DNA of 64,000 bases from Corynebacterium nuruki S6-4 (GCF_007970465.1 NZ_CP042429.1:2046001-2110000), one strand, 5' to 3'; shown: positions 1 to 10,124, counted from the first letter of the stretch. Program-made: numbers and translations. The notes: a model not told the origin generated them from the sequence alone.

Positions 1-140
1 GCGTGGGCGATGTGCAGGGTGCCGCCGCCGACCTGCGGATAGCCGGTGGCGGCGAGGTAGGCCCGGGTGACCAGGATCGTGGCGACGGCGGTCACCACCA
101 TGGCCTGGACGAAGGACCCGCCTCCGGAATATCTGGGCAC
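1..140 (-). CDS. Integral membrane protein, N-terminal part (cut by window edge)
   Basis: A minus-strand reading frame begins at a GTG at 138-140 and runs off the left edge. A GAGGAG ribosome-binding site lies just upstream of the GTG. The visible 46 residues start MPRYSGGG and continue with one hydrophobic stretch (about residues 11-27) and a GGGTLHIAHA motif. That motif is seen in uncharacterised actinobacterial multi-pass membrane proteins. The function is unknown. The gene lies downstream of, and on the same strand as, the small membrane protein at 203-772, so the two may be cotranscribed. Confidence 0.6.
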   Translation of the reverse strand, partial: MPRYSGGGSFVQAMVVTAVATILVTRAYLAATGYPQVGGGTLHIAH

Positions 141-202
141 GGTGTTCTCCTCAGGGTCTCAGGTTGCGGCTCAGGTGGCGGCTCAGGTGGCGGCAGCGCG
201 GT

Positions 203-772
203 TCACAGCAGGATGTGGAGCAGTCCCGTGGCACCGGCGACGACGACGCCGACGTTGATGACGGCACTGACCACGCTCCACACCAGGAGGCGTTTCCGGT
301 CGTAGCCGGCGAGGGCGAGCACGAAGCAGTTGACGGCGATGGGCGAGATGAATCCGCACAGCACCATGGCCGGCCCGAGTCCGTACCGGTCGACCTGGCG
401 CAGCAGGCGGACCGCGGCGTTCCGGTGCCGGCCGTCGACCTCGTCAGGCGCCCCGGCCTCCTGCTCTGCCCGCTCCGCGCGTCGTGCCGCCCGGCGTGTC
501 TGCCGGATCGCGGCGATGCGGGTACCCCACAGCGTGGTGACCCAGGCGGCGACGACGGTGCCCGCCGTCGCAGCGAGGAAGGTGAGCTCCCAGTCGATGC
601 CGGCGACCATGCCGATACCGGCGGCGATGTCGCCTTCGACAACGGGGATGACGGACAGGACGAACACCGCGACGACCTGCAGGGCGCGCGGCAGCATGTC
701 CACCCACGTCTGGATGTCGTTGATCACGGTGGTGACCACGTCATGAACACCACTCATCACGTCCTGTATCAT
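203..772 (-). CDS. Small multidrug-export-like membrane protein
   Basis: This 189-residue protein has hydrophobic segments at about residues 30-50, 62-85, 135-155 and 165-187. A charged Arg/Glu/Ala-rich cytoplasmic stretch separates the first and second pairs. The layout, with an acidic residue in the first segment (VVEGD) and a YGLGPAMVLCGFISPIAV stretch before the second half, resembles the small multidrug export family. That assignment is from memory of the family and is tentative; a SNARE-associated-like membrane protein is the alternative. It diverges from the esterase gene at 852, and a perfect short palindrome lies in the gap between them. Confidence 0.5.
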   Translation of the reverse strand: MIQDVMSGVHDVVTTVINDIQTWVDMLPRALQVVAVFVLSVIPVVEGDIAAGIGMVAGIDWELTFLAATAGTVVAAWVTTLWGTRIAAIRQTRRAARRAERAEQEAGAPDEVDGRHRNAAVRLLRQVDRYGLGPAMVLCGFISPIAVNCFVLALAGYDRKRLLVWSVVSAVINVGVVVAGATGLLHILL

Positions 773-788
773 TGATAGAACGCTATCA
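773..788. promoter_or_regulatory. Palindromic operator candidate in divergent promoter region
   Basis: The sequence TGATAGAACGCTATCA is a perfect 6-bp inverted repeat around a 4-bp spacer. It abuts the start codon of the minus-strand membrane protein and lies 64 bp before the esterase start. The size and AT-rich arms suit a dimeric repressor. No regulator gene is adjacent in this window. Confidence 0.4.
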
Positions 789-851
789 GGGATGGACCCC
801 CCTGACCATGTCTTCCGGCGTCCTGCCGGACACGCCGACCCACCTCAGACA

Positions 852-2174
852 ATGCCTGATTTCATCCGTTCCCTCCCACTGACCGGCACCACCGTGGTGA
901 CCGTCCTGGCCGCCGTGGGTGTCGGTTGCCTGCTCGTGCTCGTCGCCGCACAACGGCCGCGGCGTGACCGACGGACCGTGGGTCGGCTCCTGTGGACGGC
1001 TCTGGTCGCCGTCGCGGTACCCGCCGCCGTCACCGCGGTCGCGGTCGCCGCGCTCGACCTCACGCTGGTCGAGATTCCCGTCACCGCGGTCGCTGCCGGT
1101 GTCCTGCTCAGGGCGGCCCTGATCCTCACCGGCACGGCGGTGGTCACCCGTCGCAGCCGGGCCTGGTGGACGGTATTTCCCTCGGTGGGCGCTGTCCTCA
1201 CGACCGTGCTGCTGGTCAACGCGGGGTACGGGATGTTCCCCGATATCGGTTCGCTGCATCCGGAACCGTCCTACCGCGAGGTCGCCGCCGATGAGCTTCC
1301 ACCGGCCGTAGCGGACGCGGTCCCCGTCGACCACTGGCACGCGCCGACGACGCTTCCGGAGTACGGCACGCTGACCACCCTGCCTGTCCCTGCCCCCTCC
1401 TCGGGTTTCCACGCGCGGGACGCCCATGTCTACCTGCCGCCGGCCTGGTCCGCGTCGCCCCGTCCACAACTGCCTGTGCTGGTGCTCATGGGGGGCATTC
1501 CCGGATCACCGGAGCAGTGGATCAGCCGTGGCCACGCCACCGAACTCGCCCACGACTACCAGCGGAAACACGGCGGACTCTCACCGATCATCGCCGTGGT
1601 GGACGCCACCGGTTCGACGTGGGGCGACCCGGTCTGCACCGACTCACCGACGGCGAAGGTCCGCACGTTCCTCAGCCGGGACGTGCCCGACTGGCTGCTC
1701 AGCCGGTTCAATGCGGACCCCGACCAGTCCCGGTGGACGATCGGCGGCTACTCCTACGGTGGTCTCTGCGCGCTGCAGGTGGTCGCCAACGCGCCGGACA
1801 CCTACGGCGGCTTCCTCGACTTCTCCGGGGACCGGCGCCCCACTGACGAGCACCGGAAGCACGACAGCACCGTCCGGGACTTCTTCGACGGGTCGGAGCA
1901 GGCCTACCGGGACGCCAATCCGGAACATCTCCTCCACACCCGGTCCGACGACGGCCGGTACAGCCGCCTGCACGGCTGGTTCATCGCCGGCCACCGGGAC
2001 CGTCCTGCAGTCGATGCCCTGCATGCGTTGTCTTCTGCGGCGGAACGGGCCGGGGTGGATGTCTCCACGGCCACGCCGCGGGGCGGCCACGACTTCGGCC
2101 TCTGGCGGGATGCCCTGCGCACCACCTTCCCTGACGTTGTCCGGTGGGGCGGCCTGCCGCAGAGCGGGCAGTGA
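852..2174 (+). CDS. Esterase-D/mycolyltransferase-type alpha/beta hydrolase with N-terminal membrane segments
   Basis: The gene encodes 440 residues from the ATG at 852; an in-frame start 20 codons upstream gives an unconvincing extension. Roughly the first 130 residues contain four hydrophobic segments, so the protein is anchored in the membrane. The rest is an alpha/beta hydrolase of the putative esterase family, probably facing the outside. The nucleophile elbow GYSYGG puts the catalytic Ser near residue 301, and the GGHDF motif near residue 413 supplies the His. Actinobacterial membrane-anchored esterases of this architecture are related to antigen-85 mycolyltransferases, but the substrate here cannot be told. 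It ends 8 bp from the end of convergent ctaD. Confidence 0.75.
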   Translation: MPDFIRSLPLTGTTVVTVLAAVGVGCLLVLVAAQRPRRDRRTVGRLLWTALVAVAVPAAVTAVAVAALDLTLVEIPVTAVAAGVLLRAALILTGTAVVTRRSRAWWTVFPSVGAVLTTVLLVNAGYGMFPDIGSLHPEPSYREVAADELPPAVADAVPVDHWHAPTTLPEYGTLTTLPVPAPSSGFHARDAHVYLPPAWSASPRPQLPVLVLMGGIPGSPEQWISRGHATELAHDYQRKHGGLSPIIAVVDATGSTWGDPVCTDSPTAKVRTFLSRDVPDWLLSRFNADPDQSRWTIGGYSYGGLCALQVVANAPDTYGGFLDFSGDRRPTDEHRKHDSTVRDFFDGSEQAYRDANPEHLLHTRSDDGRYSRLHGWFIAGHRDRPAVDALHALSSAAERAGVDVSTATPRGGHDFGLWRDALRTTFPDVVRWGGLPQSGQ

Positions 2175-2175
2175 C

Positions 2176-2198
2176 CGGACGCCTAGAAGTGGCGTCCG
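2176..2198. terminator. Hairpin between convergent esterase and ctaD
   Basis: An 8-bp perfect stem (CGGACGCC / GGCGTCCG) with a 7-nt loop spans the 8-bp gap between the two stop codons and enters the end of ctaD. It could end transcription from both sides, although there is no clear U-run. Confidence 0.45.
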
Positions 2199-3910
2199 AT
2201 GTGCGCCTCCTCCCGCATGGTCTTCACCATGTGCGGGTAGTGCAGTTCGAAGGCCGGACGCTCCGAGCGGATCTTCGGCATCGAGTCGAAGTTGTGCACC
2301 GGCGGCGGGCAGCTGGTGGCCCACTCCAGGGAGTTTCCGTAACCCCACGGATCGTCGACGGTGACGACCTCGCCGTAGCGCCAGGAGCTGAAGATGTTCC
2401 AGATGAACGGCAGCATCGAGACACCCAGGATCACGGCGCCGACCGTGGAGACCTGGTTCAGCGTGGTGAAGCCGTCCGAGTCGAGGTAGTCGGCGTACCG
2501 CCGGGGCATACCCATGTTGCCCAGCCAGTGCTGCACCAGGAACGTGGTGTGGAAGCCGATGAAGGTCAGCCAGAAGTGGATCTTGCCCAGTCGTTCACTG
2601 AGCATCCGCCCGGTGAACTTCGGGAACCAGAAGTACACGCCGGCGAACGCCCCGAACATGACCGTCGCGCTGACGGTGTAGTGGAAGTGCGCGACGACGA
2701 AGTAGGTGTCCGTCAGGTGGAAGTCCAGGGCGGGGGACGCCAGCATGACGCCGGTCAGACCGCCGAACAGGAAGCTGACGAAGAAGCCGATGGCGAACAG
2801 CATCGGGGTCTCGAAGGTGATCCGGCCCTTCCACATGGTGCCGAGCCAGTTGAAGAACTTCATGCCGGTCGGCACGGCGATGAGGTACGACATGAAACTG
2901 AAGAACGGCAGCAGGACGGCACCGGTGGCGAACATGTGGTGCGCCCAGACGGCCATGGACAGGGCGGCGATCGACAGGGTGGCGAAGATCAGTCCGACAT
3001 AACCGAACATCGGTTTCCGGCTGAAGACCGGGAAGATCTCGGAGACGATGCCGAAGAACGGCAGCGCCAGGACGTAGACCTCGGGGTGGCCGAAGAACCA
3101 GAACAGGTGCTGCCAGAGGATGGCGCCGCCGTTGCCGGCGTCGTAGATGTGGCCGCCGAGCAGCCGGTCGTAGAGCACGCCGAGGGCGGCGGAGGTCAGC
3201 AGCGGGAAGATCAGCAGGGAGATCACGGCGGTGACCATGATGTTCCAGGTGAAGATCGGCATGCGGAACATCGTCATGCCCGGGGCCCGCAGGCAGATGG
3301 TCGTGGTGATCATGTTGATCGCCGAGGCGATGGTGCCGATACCCGTCATCGCCACCCCGACGATCCACAGGTTCGAGCCGACGCCCGGCGAGTGGATGGC
3401 GTCCGCCAGCGGCATGTACATGGTCCAGCCGAAGTCGGCGGCACCGCCGGGGGTGAGGAAGCCGGAGAGGACCATGAGACCGCCGAACAGGGTGATCCAG
3501 AACCCGAAGGCGTTGAGCCGGGGGAAGGCGACGTCGGGTGCGCCGATCTGCAACGGCAGGACGGCGTTGGCGAAGCCCCAGACGATCGGTGTGCCGAACA
3601 GCAGCAGCATGATCGTGCCGTGGATGGTGAACAGCTGGTTGTACTGCTCGTTGGAGAGGAACTGCAGGCCGGGGTGGAACAGCTCGATGCGCATGAGCAG
3701 CGCCATCAGTCCGGCGGCGAAGAAGAAGCCGAAGGACATGATGATGTACATGATCCCGAGCTTCTTGTGGTCGGTGGTCGTCAGGATGTCCCATGCATGT
3801 CCGCCCTTGCGGGACCGTCCGCCGTGCGGGGCAGGGCGGGTGGAGCTTGCGGGAAGGGTGGTGGTCACGATCGGCCTCCTCGACAGCCGTTCCTCCTCCG
3901 GGGTCGTCAT
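2183..3910 (-). CDS. ctaD: Cytochrome c oxidase (aa3) subunit I
   Basis: The protein is the catalytic subunit of the terminal aa3 oxidase in the plasma membrane. It carries heme a, heme a3 and CuB, reduces oxygen to water and pumps protons as part of the bc1-aa3 supercomplex. From the ATG at 3910 it has 575 residues, the usual length; an upstream in-frame start would add 13 residues without family support. Family landmarks include [17 protein letters not shown] near residue 44, [17 protein letters not shown] (His near 275, CuB/Tyr cross-link region), WAHHMF, HFHYT, and the C-terminal WATSCPPP stretch typical of Corynebacterium CtaD. It stands alone, as in other corynebacteria. Confidence 0.97.
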   Translation of the reverse strand: MTTPEEERLSRRPIVTTTLPASSTRPAPHGGRSRKGGHAWDILTTTDHKKLGIMYIIMSFGFFFAAGLMALLMRIELFHPGLQFLSNEQYNQLFTIHGTIMLLLFGTPIVWGFANAVLPLQIGAPDVAFPRLNAFGFWITLFGGLMVLSGFLTPGGAADFGWTMYMPLADAIHSPGVGSNLWIVGVAMTGIGTIASAINMITTTICLRAPGMTMFRMPIFTWNIMVTAVISLLIFPLLTSAALGVLYDRLLGGHIYDAGNGGAILWQHLFWFFGHPEVYVLALPFFGIVSEIFPVFSRKPMFGYVGLIFATLSIAALSMAVWAHHMFATGAVLLPFFSFMSYLIAVPTGMKFFNWLGTMWKGRITFETPMLFAIGFFVSFLFGGLTGVMLASPALDFHLTDTYFVVAHFHYTVSATVMFGAFAGVYFWFPKFTGRMLSERLGKIHFWLTFIGFHTTFLVQHWLGNMGMPRRYADYLDSDGFTTLNQVSTVGAVILGVSMLPFIWNIFSSWRYGEVVTVDDPWGYGNSLEWATSCPPPVHNFDSMPKIRSERPAFELHYPHMVKTMREEAHIGRHF

Positions 3911-3970
3911 ACCCCGGTCCCGGCCTCTCCGGGATACCTTCTCCCACAATAGTACGCCACGCAGGCTTTG

Positions 3971-5095
3971 TTAAGGGGTGGTCACCTCCTGCAATGTCGG
4001 ATAGTCGGTGTAGCCGCTCGCACCGCCGAAGTAGAAGGTCTTCGGGTCCGGGGTGTTCTCGGCCGTTTCCGCATCCGTTTCCGCAGCCGTCCACCGGGCG
4101 ACGAGGTCGGGGTTGGCCAGCGCGGGGCGTCCGACCGCGGCGGCGTCGTAGCCGAGGGCGAGGATGTCCAGGGCGTCCTGCCGGGTGCTCGCGACCTTCG
4201 TGCCGGTGTTGCGGTTGGCGAAGACGGGGCCGTGGAACCGGTCGCGGAGGCCGGTCGCCAGGTCGCCGGCGAGGTCGGGCTGCGTGAGGTTGAGGTAGGC
4301 GATGCCGGTCCCGTCGCCGAGTGCGTTGAACCCGTCGATGAGGTGCGCATAGGCCTCGGCGGCGACCGCGTCATCGTCCTCGACCGCGCCCTGGATGGTC
4401 ATGCCGGGGCTGATGCGCACACCCACCCGGTCGGCGCCGATCTCCGCGGCGACGGCGGCGGTGACCTCGGTGACGAAGCGGGCGCGGTTCGCCGGGGATC
4501 CGCCGTAGGAGTCGGTCCGGATGTTCGAGTTCGGGGCGAGGAAGGAGTGGAGCAGGTAGCCGTTGGCGGCGTGCAGTTCCACGCCGTCGAGTCCGGCGTC
4601 GACCGCCCGGCGCGCGGCTGCGGCGAAGTCGGCCCGGATCCGGTCGAGCCCGGCGGCGTCCAGTGCCACGGGTGTGGCGAACGGCAGGCGGTTGCCTCGG
4701 GCGTCGTGCGCCCAGCCGCGGTGGTCGACGGCGCTGGCGGAGACGACGGGCAGGCCGGTGACGTCCTCGTGGGTGTTCCAGCCGGCGTGCATGAGCTGGG
4801 CGACGATGTGGCCGCCGGCGGTGTGGACGGCATCGGCGACGGCCCGCCAGCCGGGGATCTGGGCGTCGTCGTAGAGGCCGGGCTGGGTGACGAACACCCG
4901 GCCGTCGCGGCTGGGGGAGGTGCCGTCGGAGACGATGAGCCCCATGCCCGCACGCTGCCGGTAGAACTCGGCCATGAGGTCTCCGGGTCGGCCCTGCGGG
5001 TCGGCGCGCAGCCGGCCCATGGGGGCCTGGACGATGCGGTTGGCCAGCGGGATGCGTCCGGCTGTCAGCGGCTTGTTGAACTCTGGTTCAGTCAT
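3971..5095 (-). CDS. Old yellow enzyme family NADH:flavin oxidoreductase (alkene reductase)
   Basis: This 374-residue TIM-barrel flavoenzyme of the NemA/OYE type uses FMN and NAD(P)H to reduce activated C=C bonds such as enones and maleimides. The N-terminus (NRIVQAPMGRLRA), the HAGW segment, the DGVELHAANGYLLHSFL motif with the His/Asn pair that binds the substrate carbonyl, SYGG, and the phosphate-binding end (VGRPALANPDLV) are all present in order. The start chosen is the ATG at 5095, where homology begins; the frame is open 20 codons further. The physiological substrate cannot be inferred. Confidence 0.9.
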   Translation of the reverse strand: MTEPEFNKPLTAGRIPLANRIVQAPMGRLRADPQGRPGDLMAEFYRQRAGMGLIVSDGTSPSRDGRVFVTQPGLYDDAQIPGWRAVADAVHTAGGHIVAQLMHAGWNTHEDVTGLPVVSASAVDHRGWAHDARGNRLPFATPVALDAAGLDRIRADFAAAARRAVDAGLDGVELHAANGYLLHSFLAPNSNIRTDSYGGSPANRARFVTEVTAAVAAEIGADRVGVRISPGMTIQGAVEDDDAVAAEAYAHLIDGFNALGDGTGIAYLNLTQPDLAGDLATGLRDRFHGPVFANRNTGTKVASTRQDALDILALGYDAAAVGRPALANPDLVARWTAAETDAETAENTPDPKTFYFGGASGYTDYPTLQEVTTP

Positions 5096-5243
5096 GGGAC
5101 GCAGCCTACGCGGCCCCGGGCGCCGTCGGGGCGGAACACAGTTCCGCCCGAACACTTGTTTTGTTTCCGGTTAGCATGTATGGTCGACTGCAGTACCTCG
5201 GAAAGCACCTTCCACCACAGATCATGAGCCCCAGGGGGACGCC

Positions 5244-6641
5244 ATGACCACCACCGTTTCCACACCGAACCGCACCACCATCCATCAGATGGCGTTCAAC
5301 GCCCTGTTCGACAGGATCGTCAGTGACCTCACCGACGGGGACGACACCCTGCTCGGCCTGTACGCCCACTGCCTCGACGACCCCGACGGTGCCCTCACCA
5401 CCGAACGCCCCGGACCGGACCACTCCCTCGACCCTGCCGCGCCCGTAGGCTGGGCCACGCAGGACAACCCTGACCTGTTGTCGACGACCAAGACCGCCGC
5501 GAACCTCCTCGACCTCACCCTCGCCGCCGCGCTGACACCCGACGGCTCCGACGAGGTCCACCGCACCACCGCCAACGCGGCCCGCCGCCTCGGGGTCACC
5601 CGGTCGAAGGCCCGGGTCTACTGCGATGTCGGGACGATGCTCAGCCGTATGCCGCTCACCGGCGCCGCGGTCTCCTGCGGTGCATTCAGCCTCGACCTGC
5701 TGCGCATCCTCGCCGACGTCACCTGCGCCGTCGACGACGACCACCTCGCCGCGGTGGACGCCGACCTCGCCGACCTGCTCACCCCCACCCGCCCGGCGCA
5801 GGCCGTCCCCGGTCCCGTCATCCTGCGGCGGGCGGCCACCGAGATCGTCGGAACCCACCAGCCCGCCGCACTCCCCCTCGACCCGGAGGCGCAGGACGTT
5901 CCACCACCTGAACTGCAGACCGACTTCGCCGTCGACACCCGCAACGACGACTTCACCGTCTTCCACGTGACGCTGCCGGCCGACGAGGCGGTCGGTGTCA
6001 CCCGTATCGTCGACGCGGTCGCCGCCGCCCACGGGTCCTCCCGCGCCACCGCGTTCGCCGAACTCTGCCACGGCCACGTCGACGATGTCCGGGTGACCCT
6101 CAACTGCTACCGGAACATCGACAGCGGCACCATGCACCTGGAGAACCGGTGGCTGAACCGTGTCGCCACCGACCGGTGGACCCGCCGGGTCACCCACCTC
6201 ACCGTGCCCTCGCACTCCGCCCATGACGGCCGGTTCGCCTCCGACAACCAGAAAGCCCTGCTGGCCGGCATCGACGGCACCTGCCGGGCCCCCGGGTGCG
6301 AGAGTCCCGCCGCCACCGCGGACACGGACCACGTCCACCGCTACGACAGTGAACCCCGCACGGACACCGAACGGATGCAGAGCCTGTGCCGCCGGTGCCA
6401 CAACGCCAAGACGCGCGGCCTGGTCGACTACACCCGCCACCCCGACGGCACCGTCAGCGCCACCAGCATCGACGACGGCCACACCGTCACCACCGTGCCG
6501 ACCGGACCGATGGCGGAGGCTGTCACCACCTTCGCCCGGGACCTCGCACGGAAGGTACAGACCCGGGCCGAACATCAAGCGGCCCGTGACGCGTGGAACG
6601 CCGCCACCCGCGCCGCCGTCGAGGAGGTCGTACCCTTCTGA
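5244..6641 (+). CDS. HNH endonuclease domain protein of the actinobacterial 13E12/DUF222 type
   Basis: The protein has 465 residues. The N-terminal two thirds is a helical region like that of the 13E12 repeat proteins that are abundant in Corynebacteriales. The C-terminus is an HNH nuclease domain: CRAPGC near residue 347, then a TDHVHRY motif (the His/Asp core), then CRRCHNAKT closing a Cys4 zinc site. The cellular role is not established; copies are often associated with mobile or repeated sequences. It is transcribed divergently from the OYE gene, with an AT-rich gap that probably holds the promoter. Confidence 0.85.
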   Translation: MTTTVSTPNRTTIHQMAFNALFDRIVSDLTDGDDTLLGLYAHCLDDPDGALTTERPGPDHSLDPAAPVGWATQDNPDLLSTTKTAANLLDLTLAAALTPDGSDEVHRTTANAARRLGVTRSKARVYCDVGTMLSRMPLTGAAVSCGAFSLDLLRILADVTCAVDDDHLAAVDADLADLLTPTRPAQAVPGPVILRRAATEIVGTHQPAALPLDPEAQDVPPPELQTDFAVDTRNDDFTVFHVTLPADEAVGVTRIVDAVAAAHGSSRATAFAELCHGHVDDVRVTLNCYRNIDSGTMHLENRWLNRVATDRWTRRVTHLTVPSHSAHDGRFASDNQKALLAGIDGTCRAPGCESPAATADTDHVHRYDSEPRTDTERMQSLCRRCHNAKTRGLVDYTRHPDGTVSATSIDDGHTVTTVPTGPMAEAVTTFARDLARKVQTRAEHQAARDAWNAATRAAVEEVVPF

Positions 6642-6687
6642 CGGAAACAGTCATTTCTGAAGGGAACATGTCTTAGAGTTTCCTCCC

Positions 6688-7974
6688 ATGACATTCCTGC
6701 GCACCGCCCTCACAACCCTCACCGCAGCAGCGCTGACCGTCGGCACCGCTGTCGCGGCACCCGGCGTCCCGCCGTCACTGGTGGATACCGACCCGAGCAT
6801 CGCCCAGCCGGCGACCGACCCCTTCTACACCCCGCCGGCCGAGATCCCGGACACGCCCGGCACGCTCATCCGCAGCCAGGACACCCCCCACCTGGCCGAG
6901 GGGCTCGGCGGCGCGCAGAAGATCCTGTACACCTCGACGACGCAGGACGGCTCCCCCGTCGCGACGTCCGGCACCGTCATCGAACCCACCGCACCGTGGA
7001 CCGGCCAGGGCCCCACCCCGACCATCGTCTTCTCCCCCGGCACCCGCGGCGCGGGGGACGGGTGCGCCCCGTCCCGCGCAGGCCTGCTCGTCGCCTCGAT
7101 GGACCAGGGCACCGACGGGCCGATCAACCTCGACTACGAGTACCCGTTCTACGCGGCGGCCGCCGCCATGGGGGTCCGGGTCGTCGTCGCCGACCTCATC
7201 GGCCTCGGCACACCCGGCCAGCACACCTACGTCAACCACACCGAGGAGGGACACGCCGCACTGGACGCCGCCCGGGCCGCCGTACCCGCCGGCTTCCCCG
7301 TCGCCTTCTACGGCTACTCGCAGGGCGGCGGTGCCTCCGCCGGCGCCGCGGAACTCGCCGGGACCTACGCCCCGGAGCTGAACGTGAAGGGCACCTTCGC
7401 CGGGGCACCACCCTCGGACCTCATCAGCGTCACCGAAGCCCTCGACAACCACCTCATCGGCGGCGTGCTCGGCTACGCCCTCAACGGCGCGCTCGCCCGG
7501 CACGCCGAACTCCGCCCGCTGATGGACCGGTACCTCAACGACAAGGGGAAGGAGTTCCTCGCCTCCACCGCCGACGAGTGCATCGGCAACTCGGTGCAGA
7601 AGTGGGAGAACCTGGACACCCGCACCCTGACGCAGGACGGCCGCTCCCTCGCCGACATCCTGCGGGACGACCCGCAGGTCAACGCCATCTTCACCAGCAC
7701 CGACTACCGGCTCGGCACCCGGCCGCTGAACGCCCCGATGCTGCTGCTCAGCGGCGACCACGACGACGTCATCCCGCACGCCCCGGTCGAGCAGCTCGCC
7801 GCGGACTACTGCGGGCTCGGCGGCACCGTGCAGTTCGTCGCCGACCCGCTGCCGCAGATCGGTGAGAAGAACGCCGTGAACCACGCCCTGCCGATGATCA
7901 CGAACTCGGTCACCGCCTTCGACTGGATCCTCGACCGTTTCAACGGGGAGCCGGCACCGACGACCTGCCGGTGA
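6688..7974 (+). CDS. Secreted LIP-family (secretory) lipase
   Basis: The protein has 428 residues with a clear Sec signal peptide: one Arg, a hydrophobic core, and cleavage probably after VAA near residue 24. The mature part is an alpha/beta hydrolase of the secretory lipase family, which acts on triacylglycerols or esters outside the membrane. The nucleophile elbow YGYSQGG places Ser near residue 211; the acid lies in LSGDHDD and the His in NHALP. Cys residues near the centre and at the C-terminus may form disulfides. The next gene converges from the right, 11 bp away. Confidence 0.88.
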   Translation: MTFLRTALTTLTAAALTVGTAVAAPGVPPSLVDTDPSIAQPATDPFYTPPAEIPDTPGTLIRSQDTPHLAEGLGGAQKILYTSTTQDGSPVATSGTVIEPTAPWTGQGPTPTIVFSPGTRGAGDGCAPSRAGLLVASMDQGTDGPINLDYEYPFYAAAAAMGVRVVVADLIGLGTPGQHTYVNHTEEGHAALDAARAAVPAGFPVAFYGYSQGGGASAGAAELAGTYAPELNVKGTFAGAPPSDLISVTEALDNHLIGGVLGYALNGALARHAELRPLMDRYLNDKGKEFLASTADECIGNSVQKWENLDTRTLTQDGRSLADILRDDPQVNAIFTSTDYRLGTRPLNAPMLLLSGDHDDVIPHAPVEQLAADYCGLGGTVQFVADPLPQIGEKNAVNHALPMITNSVTAFDWILDRFNGEPAPTTCR

Positions 7975-7985
7975 GTCAGCAGCCG

Positions 7986-10124
7986 TCAGGACATGACCTT
8001 CGTCTTCTCGATCGCCGCATTCGTCGACCGGTTGTAGCCGTCCAGGAACCGCCGCAGGAACAGTCCCAGGATGAGTGCCGGAACCGCGAACAGCAGCAGC
8101 ATGCCCAGGTTGATCCACAGGTCACCCCGGTACATGCCCGCGATGGCGGCGCGCATGGCGTCCATCGCGTAGGTGGCGGGCAGCCACGGGCTCACCGCCT
8201 GGAACCAGCCGGGCAGCAGCGGCAGCGGATAGGCACCGCCGGCACCCGAGACCTGGATGACCAGCAGCACCACCGACAGTGCCTTGCCCGCACTGCCGAA
8301 CGACAGCACGAGTGTGTAGACGATGAGCATGAACACCACCGACGTCACCCAGCCGCTGACCAGCAGCAGGAACGGGTGGACCGCACCGATCTGCACGAAG
8401 ACGACGAGGCCGGCCACCGCCAGGGTGCTCTGCGCCAGCCCGATCAGCGCGAACAGGCCGAACCGGCCGAGGTAGGCCTGCGTCCGCGTGTACTCCCGGT
8501 CCCGCGGCGGCGAGGTCCGGACGAGCACCACGGTGAGCAGTGCGCCGACCCACAGCGCCAGCACCGTGTACAGCGGCGCCATCCCCGCGCCGAAGCTGGC
8601 GACGGGGAACACCGGATCGCGTTCCACCGAGACCGGCGCGGAGAGCTGCGAGGCCAGGGCGTCCGGATCGTCGCCGACGATCGCGGCGAGCCGGGAGAAG
8701 TCACCGGTCTCCCCCGCGGTCGCCAACGCCTTCTCCAGGTCGGCGAAGCGGGCGGCGTGCCCGTCGAGCCGGTCCGCGAGCGTCGCGGTGGTGGTGCGCG
8801 CCCGGTCCAGCGCCCCCTGCACCGATCCGGGCGACCCGGACAGTCCCGCCGTGATGCCGTCGAGGTCGTCGCGGATGCCGGAGACACTCCGGCCGAGCGA
8901 GTCCAGGGTGCCGCCGAGCTGGGAGAGCTGCGGCTTCAGGTCCTGCCGGTAGGAGGCCACCGCGCCGTCCACCGCCTGCCGGGCCCGGTTCAGCGCGTCC
9001 GCGGTCCGCTGCCGCGACTGGGCGGCCGAGGTGGTCCCCGCCGTGATGTCGTCGGCGGTGCGGGCCAGCCGGTCGTGCAGGTCGGCACTGCGGTCCACGG
9101 CCGCGTCCAGGGCGGGGACGCCGCCGGGCGTCGCGTCCGCCACCCGGTCACGCAGGGCGGCGAGGGCATCGGTCTGCTGCTGCACCCGGTCCGCCAGGGT
9201 GGTGAACGTCGCCGCCGTCCCGGACCCCGCGGACCCGGCGCGGTCGAAGAGCTCACCGAGCCGGTCACCCACCGCCGCGTAACTGTCGCCCGTCGCGGTG
9301 AGCGCGGTCTCCAGCGAGTCCGTCGCATCCTTCAGTGTCGAACCGAGGTCGGCGGTCGCCCCGGATCCGCCGCCGAGGTCGGTCCCCGGGTCACCGAAGT
9401 CGGCCCCCGCCGCCCGGGCGATGTCGTCCGCCCCGGTCAGCAGCGGTTTCGTCGAATCCAGCAGGGCGGTCAGGGAGCGGGTCGTGCCGGCCACCGAATG
9501 CAGCCGGTCGCCGAGCCCGGCCACCCGGTCCCGGATCCGGTCGAGGGCGACCTTCGTGTCGTCCTTGTCGAGGTAGTCCGACAGGGAGGAGATCACGCCG
9601 AGGCCCACGTCGCTGATGATGCGGGTGAAGGTGTCGTTGATCTGCGTGATCACCCCGTCGGCGCCCTGTGAGGTGATGACCGTGGACAGGGCGTTCTTCT
9701 TCTCGTTGGTGTACAGCGCGAGGTGCGTGGGTTCGGTACCGGTGAGGTAGAAGGTCAGCATCGAGGTGCTGAAGTCCGGGGGCAGGACGATCGAGGCGTA
9801 GTACTCCCCCGATTTCGTGCCCTCGACGGCCGTGTCCTCGTCGGTGACGACCCAGTCGATCTGGTCGTTGCGGCTGAGCTGCGACAGCACCTGGTCGCCG
9901 AGGTTGATGCGCAGGTTCGCCAGATCACTCTCGTGGCCCTCGTCGGCACTGGCGACGGCGATCCTGAGCTGGTCGGTGCGGCCGAAGGGGTCCCAGCTGG
10001 CGAGCACGTTGAAGCAGGAGAACAGCAGTGGGATGATGATCAGCCCGAACACCACGACGGCGGTCATGACGTTGCGGCGGATGCGGCGGAGGTCGCCGCG
10101 CACGATGTGCAGGATGTTCCTCAT
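7986..10124 (-). CDS. YhgE/Pip domain membrane protein (second of pair)
   Basis: The protein has 712 residues. One membrane segment near the N-terminus (about residues 20-40) is followed by a large exported region rich in heptad-like Ala/Asp/Leu helices (about 150-480). Five or so membrane segments of the ABC-2-like YhgE/Pip type form the C-terminus. Proteins of this architecture include phage infection protein homologues and type VII-secretion-linked EsaA-like proteins; their function in corynebacteria is not defined. The start overlaps the end of the upstream homologue by 4 bp (ATGA), so the pair is translationally coupled and likely forms a hetero-complex. Confidence 0.85.
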   Translation of the reverse strand: MRNILHIVRGDLRRIRRNVMTAVVVFGLIIIPLLFSCFNVLASWDPFGRTDQLRIAVASADEGHESDLANLRINLGDQVLSQLSRNDQIDWVVTDEDTAVEGTKSGEYYASIVLPPDFSTSMLTFYLTGTEPTHLALYTNEKKNALSTVITSQGADGVITQINDTFTRIISDVGLGVISSLSDYLDKDDTKVALDRIRDRVAGLGDRLHSVAGTTRSLTALLDSTKPLLTGADDIARAAGADFGDPGTDLGGGSGATADLGSTLKDATDSLETALTATGDSYAAVGDRLGELFDRAGSAGSGTAATFTTLADRVQQQTDALAALRDRVADATPGGVPALDAAVDRSADLHDRLARTADDITAGTTSAAQSRQRTADALNRARQAVDGAVASYRQDLKPQLSQLGGTLDSLGRSVSGIRDDLDGITAGLSGSPGSVQGALDRARTTTATLADRLDGHAARFADLEKALATAGETGDFSRLAAIVGDDPDALASQLSAPVSVERDPVFPVASFGAGMAPLYTVLALWVGALLTVVLVRTSPPRDREYTRTQAYLGRFGLFALIGLAQSTLAVAGLVVFVQIGAVHPFLLLVSGWVTSVVFMLIVYTLVLSFGSAGKALSVVLLVIQVSGAGGAYPLPLLPGWFQAVSPWLPATYAMDAMRAAIAGMYRGDLWINLGMLLLFAVPALILGLFLRRFLDGYNRSTNAAIEKTKVMS

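Noticed and set aside
2144..3952. Plus-strand open frame of 602 codons antisense to ctaD
   Set aside because: It is a shadow of the highly conserved ctaD, with no domain and no ribosome-binding site.
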